Source of the DNA: Flavobacterium sp.
GTDB lineage: Bacteria > Bacteroidota > Bacteroidia > Flavobacteriales > Flavobacteriaceae
Reading direction: 5' to 3'
Length of the DNA: 17,807 nucleotides
NCBI GenBank assembly: GCA_023253295.1
Contig: JALRGZ010000055.1
Location: 1 to 17,807, forward strand
The notes under the pieces are model-generated. The model searched no databases and had not been told where the DNA came from. It saw only the letters and a list, made by a program, of their open reading frames with translations. The position numbers and the translations under genes are program-made. Positions 1 through 6,443 of this stretch are shown here, one piece after another; the stretch's first letter is position 1, and the number at the start of each line of letters is the position of its first letter.

Positions 1-88
1 AGATTTGTCCTATTAATACAAAACCATAAATAATCAATCCCGATACAACAACAATAGCGGCGATTGAAATCATTTTTTTTGTGCTCAT
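1..88 (-). CDS. mltG: Endolytic transglycosylase MltG (YceG-like), N-terminal fragment
   Basis: Only the first 29 codons are present; the gene runs off the left edge. The peptide begins MSTKKMISIAAIVVV and is a short basic N-terminus followed by one hydrophobic segment (about residues 6-27), that is, an inner-membrane signal anchor. The catalytic domain is outside the window, so the name rests on context. In flavobacteria a dapF - GNAT - mltG (formerly 'aminodeoxychorismate lyase') order is what I recall, and the anchor start resembles MltG of that group. MltG cleaves nascent glycan strands and helps end peptidoglycan chain growth, which fits with dapF making a peptidoglycan precursor in the same operon. 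The start lies 13 bases after the GNAT stop, so co-transcription is likely. Any other single-pass membrane protein is possible. Confidence 0.55.
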   Translation of the reverse strand, partial: MSTKKMISIAAIVVVSGLIIYGFVLIGQI

Positions 89-101
89 TAAAGCTAAAGA
101 T

Positions 102-635
102 TTAAATTTGTTGATTGATTAACTGATATATCGCTTCGTCCAGATATTCGCCATTTATGAGAATCCAATCTTTCTTAAGCCCTATAAACTGAAAGCCAAA
201 TTTAGTAAAAAGTGCTACACTCACATCATTTGAAACACCAATATTTGCATACAACTGATGCAAATTTAAATGAGTAAAAGAATAACGGATTAATAACTCT
301 AAAGCTTCAGAACCTATTTTCTGATTTCTATTGCTTTTATCGTGTATTAAGATTCCAATACCTGCACGGTTATTTCTGGGATCAAAATCAAATAAATCAA
401 TTAATCCTATAGCCGGGAAATCCTGATCCTGACAGATAGCCAATCGCAATTGTTTGGCTTCATAAATATCCTGATGTGCATTTTCAAGGTATTGTCGTAT
501 CAAAAAACGACTATAAGGAGTTTGAGTATTGCTCACTTCCCAAATAGTTTCATCATTTTCTATAGCATAAATAAATTCCAAATCTTCGGGCTCAAGCGCT
601 CTTAAGTAAATAGAATCTCCTTTTAGTGTTATCAT
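102..635 (-). CDS. GNAT family N-acetyltransferase
   Basis: A 177-residue protein of the RimJ/SpeG-like Acetyltransf_3 type, which transfers acetyl from acetyl-CoA to an amine on a small molecule or protein; the acceptor cannot be told. It opens with the typical MITLKGDSIYLRALEPED strand (ligand-binding arm). The acetyl-CoA motif A is seen as GIGILIHDKSNRNQKIGSEA at about 92-111, and the C-terminal motif B as NDVSVALFTKFGFQFIG at about 136-152. An ATG at 704 in the same frame would add 23 residues, but that start lies inside dapF and the extra residues have no family match, so I chose the ATG at 633-635. This leaves a 25-base gap after the dapF stop. It is the middle gene of the presumed dapF operon; the link to cell-wall synthesis is positional only. 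Confidence 0.85.
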   Translation of the reverse strand: MITLKGDSIYLRALEPEDLEFIYAIENDETIWEVSNTQTPYSRFLIRQYLENAHQDIYEAKQLRLAICQDQDFPAIGLIDLFDFDPRNNRAGIGILIHDKSNRNQKIGSEALELLIRYSFTHLNLHQLYANIGVSNDVSVALFTKFGFQFIGLKKDWILINGEYLDEAIYQLINQQI

Positions 636-660
636 GAGAAGTGAGTCGTATTTTGAGTAA

Positions 661-1443
661 TTATATTTCGATGGTTCCCTCAAAAACAAATTTTGCAGGA
701 CCATTCAGGAAGACATCTACATATTTATCTCCTTCTTTTTTGAAAGAAACCGATAATTTACCTCCTTCAACATTCATGTTGATAGCTGTTAGATTAGTTT
801 GTCCCGTAGCATTCATAGCAATGGCTGCAGCAGTAGCTCCGGTTCCACAAGCTAAAGTTTCATCTTCAACTCCGCGCTCGTAAGTACGTAATGCAAAAGT
901 GGAATCGTCTATTTTTTTAACAAAATTGATATTACTTCCTGTCTGACCATATAATTCGCCATAACGGATTGCTGCTCCGTTTTCTTTTACATTATAATTT
1001 TTCAAATCATCCACTAATTGTACATGATGAGGCGAACCTGTATTTAAAAAACTATAATCAGGAGTTATCTTAATACCATCTACATCAATCATTTGTAAAG
1101 AAACAACCCCGTCCTTATCCACTGATGCATGATGTAATCCATCAACAGCATTAAAGGAAGTCGTATTTCCAATTACATTGATTTGTTTTGCAAAAGCCAC
1201 CAAACATCTACCACCATTTCCGCACATGGTACTTTGATTTCCGTCTGAATTGTAATAAACCATTTTAAAATCGGTTTCGACATCATTTTCAAGCAACATC
1301 AATCCGTCAGCTCCTATTCCAAATCGTCTGTCACATAAACGTTCTATTAATTTTGTATCTTCTTTAGGAAAAAATCCTGAACGATTATCTATGATTACAA
1401 AATCATTTCCTGTCCCCTGGTATTTATAAAAATGTAATTGCAT
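661..1443 (-). CDS. dapF: Diaminopimelate epimerase DapF
   Basis: DapF converts LL-diaminopimelate to the meso form, the last step before meso-DAP is used for peptidoglycan cross-links or decarboxylated to lysine. It is cytosolic and cofactor independent, using two cysteines as acid and base. Both are visible: Cys74 in STMCGNGGRCLVAF and Cys199 in ETLACGTGATAAA. The N-terminal motif FYKYQGTGNDFVIIDN (5-20) is also typical, and the 260-residue length is normal for the family. The ATG at 1441-1443 fits the family N-terminus and lies about 18 bases from a perfect TAnnTTTG promoter box. It is the first gene of a likely three-gene minus-strand operon and is divergent from degP. All key residues are present and nothing looks damaged. 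Confidence 0.97.
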   Translation of the reverse strand: MQLHFYKYQGTGNDFVIIDNRSGFFPKEDTKLIERLCDRRFGIGADGLMLLENDVETDFKMVYYNSDGNQSTMCGNGGRCLVAFAKQINVIGNTTSFNAVDGLHHASVDKDGVVSLQMIDVDGIKITPDYSFLNTGSPHHVQLVDDLKNYNVKENGAAIRYGELYGQTGSNINFVKKIDDSTFALRTYERGVEDETLACGTGATAAAIAMNATGQTNLTAINMNVEGGKLSVSFKKEGDKYVDVFLNGPAKFVFEGTIEI

Positions 1444-1461
1444 TATATTAATTTAAGACTA

Positions 1462-1469
1462 CAAAAATA
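1462..1469 (-). promoter_or_regulatory. Putative Bacteroidota -7 box for dapF
   Basis: Read on the minus strand this is TATTTTTG, a perfect match to the Bacteroidota -7 consensus TAnnTTTG. It sits about 18 bases upstream of the dapF ATG, which would give a short leader. I see no good TTTG -33 element at the expected spacing. The GTTAA repeats (1487-1511) cover that -33 position instead, so the promoter may depend on, or be blocked by, a factor bound there. Confidence 0.5.
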
Positions 1470-1475
1470 CGAACT

Positions 1476-1511
1476 ATTAATGAAATGTTAATCATTGTTA
1501 AACAGCGTTAA
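1476..1511. promoter_or_regulatory. Phased GTTAA direct repeats, putative operator shared by dapF and degP
   Basis: GTTAA occurs at 1487-1491, 1497-1501 and 1507-1511, exactly 10 bases apart. A weaker copy, ATTAA, lies 11 bases earlier at 1476-1480, and an inverted TTAAC follows at 1520-1524. One helical turn of spacing places all copies on the same DNA face, as expected for head-to-tail binding of a response regulator of the OmpR/PhoB class. The array lies upstream of the possible degP promoter and over the -33 region of the possible dapF promoter. Binding by any factor is inference. Confidence 0.45.
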
Positions 1512-1516
1512 AGTGT

Positions 1517-1547
1517 TTTTTAACATTCATTTTTCGCTTTAAATTTA
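1517..1547 (+). promoter_or_regulatory. Possible degP promoter
   Basis: TAAATTTA at 1540-1547 matches TAnnTTTG at all fixed positions except the last, with a T-run (TTTT, 1517-1520) 19 bases upstream in place of the TTTG -33 element. It would start transcription about 25 bases before the degP ATG. The match is weak because the region is very AT-rich. Confidence 0.3.
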
Positions 1548-1578
1548 CTTTACAAATAACGTAAAAACGATCTCTATT

Positions 1579-2979
1579 ATGAAACGATTTTCTAATCTAT
1601 TTTTAGTGTCTTTATTGAGTGGAGCCACAACATTAGGGGCTTACAAATTATTATTTGACTATGACGGATATTTTTCGAATGACAAAAAAACAATAACGAC
1701 ACTTGCATCTGATAATTACACAAAAAAAGTTGGATTATCATCAGACGTACTTGATTTTACTGAAGCGGCAGACAAAACAATTCACACAGTTGTTCACGTC
1801 AAGAATGTTTCTCATCAAAAAATCAGCGATCCAATGCTTGAATTTTTCTATGGTTACCGAGGCGGACAATCTCAGGAACAAGTGGGTACCGGTTCAGGTG
1901 TAATCATTTCTGAAGACGGTTATATTGTGACCAATAATCACGTAATTAAAGATGCCTCAGAAATTGAAATTACGCTGAACAACAAAAAATCTTACAAAGC
2001 AAAACTTGTGGGTACGGATTCTAAAATGGACATTGCTCTTTTAAAAATTGATGCCGATGAAAAATTACCATACACCACTTTTGCCAATTCCGATAATGTA
2101 AAAGTGGGTGAATGGGTACTAGCAGTAGGAAATCCATACAACCTGACTTCGACAGTAACTGCCGGAATCGTTTCGGCTAAAGCCCGAAATCTTGGAACTG
2201 ACGGCATTCAGTCATTTATTCAAACTGATGCTGCGGTAAACCCGGGAAACAGTGGTGGTGCTTTAGTAAATACCCGTGGGGATTTAATTGGAATCAATAC
2301 CATGATTACTTCCATGACAGGTTCTTATGTTGGTTATTCGTTTGCAGTACCATCAAACATCGCCCGAAAAATTATTGAAGACATTATGGAATATGGTAAT
2401 GTACAACGAGGAATTTTAGGAGTTGAAGGTGGCGAATTAAATGCTATGGCTTCTAAAGAATTAGGCGTAAAACAAACAGAAGGTTTCTACATCAACAATG
2501 TTAGAAAAAATACAGGCGCAGACAAAGCAGGATTAAAAAAAGGCGATATCATTGTAAAAATAGATAATCAAAACATTGCCACTTTTGCAGATCTTTCAGG
2601 CTATATCAACACCAAACGTCCTAATGACAAAGTAAATGTTAGCATCATAAGAGACAATGATACTAAGACTGTTCCGGTAACTTTAAGTAAAAACGAATTT
2701 TTTAGTGCTGAATTTAAAGGCATCGAATTGGAAAATATCTCTCCAACTGACAAAAAGAAATTCCGTGTTGACTATGGAGTTAAAATTAAGTCCATCAACA
2801 ATGAAAACTTAAGTCAATATGCCGATGAATTAAAAGGAAACATTATCTTAAGTATAGACAATGTTAAAATAAAAGATATTGAAAGCGCTTCTAAACTTTT
2901 AAATAGTAAAGATGAGGACCAAAGTGTTAGAATAGAAATGATCAACAAAAACGGAGAAATCATCAGAATTATCATTTAA
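1579..2979 (+). CDS. degP: DegP/HtrA-family periplasmic serine protease
   Basis: A 466-residue trypsin-like protease and chaperone that degrades or holds misfolded envelope proteins. A basic start plus a hydrophobic stretch (about 4-22) forms a signal peptide or membrane anchor. The protease domain runs about 60-265 with the full catalytic triad: His121 in TNNHVIKDA, Asp151 in SKMDIALLKI and Ser225 in NPGNSGGAL. A PDZ domain follows at about 270-365 (VRKNTGADKAGLKKGDII is its core), then a shorter second PDZ-like domain to the C-terminus, the layout of Do-type (DegP/DegQ) proteases. It is divergent from dapF across 135 bases that carry phased GTTAA repeats, and it has its own terminator, so it is probably a single-gene unit. 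Stress control is expected from the family but not shown. Whether it acts as DegP or DegQ cannot be decided. Confidence 0.95.
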   Translation: MKRFSNLFLVSLLSGATTLGAYKLLFDYDGYFSNDKKTITTLASDNYTKKVGLSSDVLDFTEAADKTIHTVVHVKNVSHQKISDPMLEFFYGYRGGQSQEQVGTGSGVIISEDGYIVTNNHVIKDASEIEITLNNKKSYKAKLVGTDSKMDIALLKIDADEKLPYTTFANSDNVKVGEWVLAVGNPYNLTSTVTAGIVSAKARNLGTDGIQSFIQTDAAVNPGNSGGALVNTRGDLIGINTMITSMTGSYVGYSFAVPSNIARKIIEDIMEYGNVQRGILGVEGGELNAMASKELGVKQTEGFYINNVRKNTGADKAGLKKGDIIVKIDNQNIATFADLSGYINTKRPNDKVNVSIIRDNDTKTVPVTLSKNEFFSAEFKGIELENISPTDKKKFRVDYGVKIKSINNENLSQYADELKGNIILSIDNVKIKDIESASKLLNSKDEDQSVRIEMINKNGEIIRIII

Positions 2980-3004
2980 ACATTAACAGATTTTCATTCA
3001 TTTA

Positions 3005-3034
3005 ACACCTCAATTATTTGAGGTGTTTTTTTTT
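3005..3034 (+). terminator. Intrinsic terminator of degP
   Basis: A perfect 9-bp stem (ACACCTCAA / TTGAGGTGT) with a TTAT loop is followed directly by eight T residues. It starts 25 bases after the degP stop and separates degP from the GAPDH gene. Confidence 0.9.
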
Positions 3035-3053
3035 GAAAAAAGCGTAAAAATAA

Positions 3054-3084
3054 TTTACGAAATCGATTGAAATGGGTAAATTTG
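3054..3084 (+). promoter_or_regulatory. Promoter of the GAPDH gene
   Basis: TAAATTTG at 3077-3084 is a perfect TAnnTTTG -7 box. TTTA at 3054-3057 stands 19 bases before it as a near match to the -33 TTTG. It lies after the degP terminator and leaves a leader of roughly 40 bases before the ATG at 3131. Confidence 0.6.
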
Positions 3085-3130
3085 CACGAAAATTTAAAAA
3101 ATTAACCCTAATTTGTTATAATTTTAAACC

Positions 3131-4579
3131 ATGAACACAAACTATTTGTACCAAAAAGAAGTATCTCTACAAGTTAAAAAACACAGAGCAGGAGTTGAAT
3201 TAATTAAACTCGTAAGCGACTTATGGTATGACAAATCCATTGAAATGGTTTTGTTTAAAAATATACTTTTAGACAAAACTGTAAGTGAAATTATTAACTT
3301 ACACCAATACGCTGCAGATTTTGTTGGCAAACCAATAACTATCTATGATTCGGTAGAAATTTCACGAGTAATCCTATCCTTAAATCTTCCTCCTGCAAAA
3401 TTAGATATAGGTAAATTGACTTATGAATACACATTGGAACAGGACAAATATCCAGATGCCAGACATTTTGTTTTGGATAAATTAAATGACGCTAAATTGG
3501 CTGATGAAATCCAACCTAAAGATGTCATTTTATATGGTTTTGGTAGAATCGGACGCATGCTGGCTCGCGAATTAATGTGCAAAACAGGAAAAGGAAATCA
3601 ACTACGATTAAGAGCTATTGTTACCAGAGATAAAAATAATGCAATCAGTTTAGAAAAAAGAGCTTCTTTATTACGTTACGATTCTATTCATGGTGATTTT
3701 AATGGTTCTGTTGAAGCTGATGCAAAGAACAATGCATTAATCATAAATGGAACCACGGTTCATATGATTACAGCCAATTCCCCTGAAGAAATTGACTACA
3801 CACTTTACGACATTAACAATGCTTTAGTCATTGACAATACAGGTGCCTTTACAACCAAAGAAACTTTAAAACGTCATTTAAAATCAAAAGGAACAGAAAA
3901 AGTATTATTAACTGCTCCTGGAAATGGCGTACCAAATATTGTTCATGGAGTCAATCATAATGAATACAACCCTGATGAAAATCATATTTTTTCGGCAGCA
4001 TCTTGTACAACTAATGCTATTACGCCAGTATTAAAAGCCATTGAAGACACTTTGGGAATTGAAAAAGGGCATTTAGAAACGATTCATGCTTACACCAACG
4101 ATCAAAATCTGGTTGACAACATGCACAAAAAACACCGTCGAGGAAGAGCCGCAGCCTTAAACATGGTTATAACTGAAACTGGCGCAGGAAGTGCTGTTGC
4201 AAAAGCCTTACCTTCTCTAGAAGGAAAATTAACTTCAAATGCCATACGTGTTCCTGTTCCAAATGGTTCATTAGTGGTATTAAATTTAGAAGTTAAAAAA
4301 AATACAACCATCACCGGAATTAACAAAATCATGAAAAAATATGCTCTTGATGGTGAATTGGTAGAGCAAATCAAATATTCTTTAAATAACGAATTGGTTT
4401 CTTCAGATATCGTTGGAACTTCGGCTCCTGCCATCTATGACAGCAATGCTACGATTGTTTCCAAAGACGGAAAAAACATTGTTATCTACATTTGGTATGA
4501 CAACGAATTTGGCTATAGCCATCAAGTCATCCGATTAGCAAAATACATTGCAAAAGTAAGACGCTACACTTATTATTAA
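3131..4579 (+). CDS. gap: Glyceraldehyde-3-phosphate dehydrogenase, long form with N-terminal extension
   Basis: Oxidises and phosphorylates glyceraldehyde-3-phosphate to 1,3-bisphosphoglycerate (or the reverse) with NAD(P). The GAPDH core starts at about residue 130: Rossmann motif YGFGRIGRMLARE (135-147), catalytic Cys292 in SAASCTTNAITPV, the partner His319 in ETIHAYTNDQ, and the C-terminal WYDNEFGYS (455-463). At 482 residues it is about 150 longer than the usual 330-340. The extra ~130 residues at the N-terminus are not part of the Rossmann fold; they are mixed and look alpha-helical, with no motif I can name. Such long GAPDHs are known in Bacteroidota and some proteobacteria, often beside a second, standard-length gene. 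Single-gene unit with its own promoter and terminator. Cofactor choice and glycolytic or gluconeogenic direction cannot be told here. Confidence 0.93.
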   Translation: MNTNYLYQKEVSLQVKKHRAGVELIKLVSDLWYDKSIEMVLFKNILLDKTVSEIINLHQYAADFVGKPITIYDSVEISRVILSLNLPPAKLDIGKLTYEYTLEQDKYPDARHFVLDKLNDAKLADEIQPKDVILYGFGRIGRMLARELMCKTGKGNQLRLRAIVTRDKNNAISLEKRASLLRYDSIHGDFNGSVEADAKNNALIINGTTVHMITANSPEEIDYTLYDINNALVIDNTGAFTTKETLKRHLKSKGTEKVLLTAPGNGVPNIVHGVNHNEYNPDENHIFSAASCTTNAITPVLKAIEDTLGIEKGHLETIHAYTNDQNLVDNMHKKHRRGRAAALNMVITETGAGSAVAKALPSLEGKLTSNAIRVPVPNGSLVVLNLEVKKNTTITGINKIMKKYALDGELVEQIKYSLNNELVSSDIVGTSAPAIYDSNATIVSKDGKNIVIYIWYDNEFGYSHQVIRLAKYIAKVRRYTYY

Positions 4580-4601
4580 TAGATTCTTAGACCAGAATTC
4601 T

Positions 4602-4640
4602 AAAAGAAGCCATTCTAAAAAAGGGATGGTTTCTTTTTTT
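4602..4640 (+). terminator. Intrinsic terminator of the GAPDH gene
   Basis: Stem AAGAAGCCAT / ATGGTTTCTT (one G-T pair), possibly extended inward by TC/GG, around an A-rich loop and followed by seven T residues. It lies just after the GAPDH stop codon. Confidence 0.8.
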
Positions 4641-4643
4641 AGA

Positions 4644-4668
4644 CAAAAAAAGCGCTTCAAAGCACTTT
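4644..4668 (-). terminator. Intrinsic terminator of the LysM hydrolase gene
   Basis: On the minus strand: AAAGTGC, loop TTTGAA, GCGCTTT (one G-T pair), then a T-run. It sits about 20 bases beyond the stop of the convergent LysM gene and back to back with the GAPDH terminator. Confidence 0.7.
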
Positions 4669-4689
4669 GCATTATCATATAAAAACAAT

Positions 4690-6219
4690 CTATAATACTC
4701 GATTGATTTGAGTAACTCTTTTACTATAATATTCCTCTTTTAAAGAAGAAATAATTACTCCACTACTCGTAGACGCATGAATAAATTTAATTTCACCATC
4801 TTCTGCTACTTCCACCACCATTCCTACATGATTGATCTGTCTTCTGCCATTAGTCTTAAAGAAGATTAAATCTCCCTTTTTTACATCTTCAGTATTTATT
4901 TTTGTCCCATATTGAGCCTGCTCAAAAGAAGATCTTGGCAACTGTATATCAAATGCTCCAAAAGTAGAACACATTAAACCCGAACAGTCAAAACCTTCTT
5001 TAGAAGTCCCTCCTGATCTGTAACGAACTCCTATATTTTCTGACGCAGTAGAAATTAATTGATCGATTAAATCTGCTCCCTGATATGATTTCATGTTAAA
5101 AGTCAATCCCTCATCTCCAACCAAAGAATTATCTGTAAAATCATATTTTGTAGCCGATTTAACATTCGATTTTGCCGTACGAATTGTCAGTTTTTCACCA
5201 ACTAAAAGTTTATTAATAATCTTAGGATTTTGTTTTTCTAATTCTTTTACCGTTAAACCAAAAGCTTTTGAGATTCCGTATTTAGTCTCTTTAGGTAATA
5301 CCTCATGAATAATCTCTACTTCTACATCTGCTTCATTAACGTTTTCCTTCGAAGTTGCTTCTTTTACCTCAACTGAAACGGCATTGCTATTGTTTAGAAC
5401 TTGTAATTCTTCTTTCTTAGATACAACTACATTCTCTTTCTCTGTTTCCTCAGATTTTGCGATTGGAATAACAATACTTTGACCTATACGTAAGGCTTGA
5501 GTTGCTAAAATAGGATTCGCTTTTTCAATATCAGCCACAGTAACACCATATTGTTTTGAAATTCCATAAAGTGTTTCTTTAGGCAAAATTTCTCTAATTA
5601 AATTCCCTTTAGCACTTACTACCTGTTCAACTGTTGATGTCTCTTTATTTTCAGTAACCACTTGAGAAGTTCCAGAATTAATTCCAGGCTTAGGCTCTGT
5701 TTTAGATTCAACTTTTGCGTCTGTATAAACTACTGGTTTTACTTCTGTTTTTGGAAGTTCGTTTTTAGGCAAGTTTTCCGCAACTTCTTCCTTAGTTTCC
5801 AAAAAGGGAACAGCAATAACATCACCAACTCTCAAAGATTTTTTTTCTAAAGAAGGATTTAGATTATATAAATCATTCACTTTAAGCCCATATTGCTTTG
5901 CAATTCCGTAAAGTGTTTCTTTAGCCAAAACAGTATGTTGTTCTATTTTTTGAACTGAAACCTTTGCAACTTGAGCAACATCTTTTTGATTTTTAACTGA
6001 AGTATTTGCAACAGGTATCAACAAAACCTCTTTGAATTTAATCCCTTTTTTGGCATCTGGATTAAGTTCATATATTGCCGTTGATTTTACATTGTATTGT
6101 TCTGCAATCTTGGATATTGTTTCTCCTTTAACAACTACGTGCTGAATAAATTTTTCTTGAGAAAAACCATTCAACTTACTAAATAGCACCAATAAAAATA
6201 CCCAAAACTTATACCTCAT
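4690..6219 (-). CDS. Secreted LysM-repeat NlpC/P60 peptidoglycan hydrolase
   Basis: A 509-residue secreted cell-wall enzyme. A signal peptide (residues 1 to about 20, MRYKFWVFLLVLFS...GFSQ) is followed by four LysM modules at about 25-70, 94-139, 208-253 and 304-348. LysM modules bind glycan strands. Repeats 2-4 share a motif close to KETLYGIAKQYGL. Linkers rich in Lys, Glu, Thr and Val (about 140-205 and 255-300) look disordered. The C-terminal NlpC/P60 domain (about 385-509) has the catalytic set Cys412 (FDCSGL), His464 (INHVGM) and His481 (FIHAS), so it should cut peptide stems, typically the D-Glu to meso-DAP bond. The length and four LysM copies resemble the Bacteroidota hydrolases often labelled 'LysM peptidoglycan-binding / C40 family peptidase'. 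It has its own terminator. The exact bond cut is inferred from the family. Confidence 0.93.
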   Translation of the reverse strand: MRYKFWVFLLVLFSKLNGFSQEKFIQHVVVKGETISKIAEQYNVKSTAIYELNPDAKKGIKFKEVLLIPVANTSVKNQKDVAQVAKVSVQKIEQHTVLAKETLYGIAKQYGLKVNDLYNLNPSLEKKSLRVGDVIAVPFLETKEEVAENLPKNELPKTEVKPVVYTDAKVESKTEPKPGINSGTSQVVTENKETSTVEQVVSAKGNLIREILPKETLYGISKQYGVTVADIEKANPILATQALRIGQSIVIPIAKSEETEKENVVVSKKEELQVLNNSNAVSVEVKEATSKENVNEADVEVEIIHEVLPKETKYGISKAFGLTVKELEKQNPKIINKLLVGEKLTIRTAKSNVKSATKYDFTDNSLVGDEGLTFNMKSYQGADLIDQLISTASENIGVRYRSGGTSKEGFDCSGLMCSTFGAFDIQLPRSSFEQAQYGTKINTEDVKKGDLIFFKTNGRRQINHVGMVVEVAEDGEIKFIHASTSSGVIISSLKEEYYSKRVTQINRVL

Positions 6220-6389
6220 AAAATAATTTTAATTTCAAAATCAGTTCTTTCATTTTCAGAACCTTGCAGAATGAATACAAAAAAAAGTCTCATTTTCTAG
6301 AACGAAAACTTGACGAAAGCGAATTTAACATTTTAATACGAATAAAACCAGCTTCAACAACACTTTAAGTTGTTTTTTAGCATAAAATC

Positions 6390-6428
6390 AAAAAAAATGC
6401 GCTCTGTTTAAAAAGAACGCATTTTTTT
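6390..6428 (-). terminator. Terminator of the mitochondrial-type aconitase gene
   Basis: A hairpin with arms AAAAAAATGCG and CGCATTTTTTT, with a further TCT/AGA pairing inside the loop. T-runs on both strands mean it could work in both directions. It begins 16 bases beyond the aconitase stop codon. Confidence 0.8.
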
Positions 6429-6443
6429 AAAGTAAAATATAAA

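Noticed and set aside
636..704. Longer N-terminus for the GNAT gene overlapping dapF
   Set aside because: The 23 added residues have no family counterpart, and the internal ATG matches the usual Acetyltransf_3 start.
4102..4434. Minus-strand open frame of 110 codons
   Set aside because: It is antisense to the conserved catalytic part of GAPDH and shows no motif of its own.
6356..6378. Plus-strand stem AACAAC/GTTGTT followed by T residues, like a terminator
   Set aside because: No plus-strand gene ends nearby; the stem is short and A-T rich, and AT-rich intergenic DNA gives such hairpins by chance.
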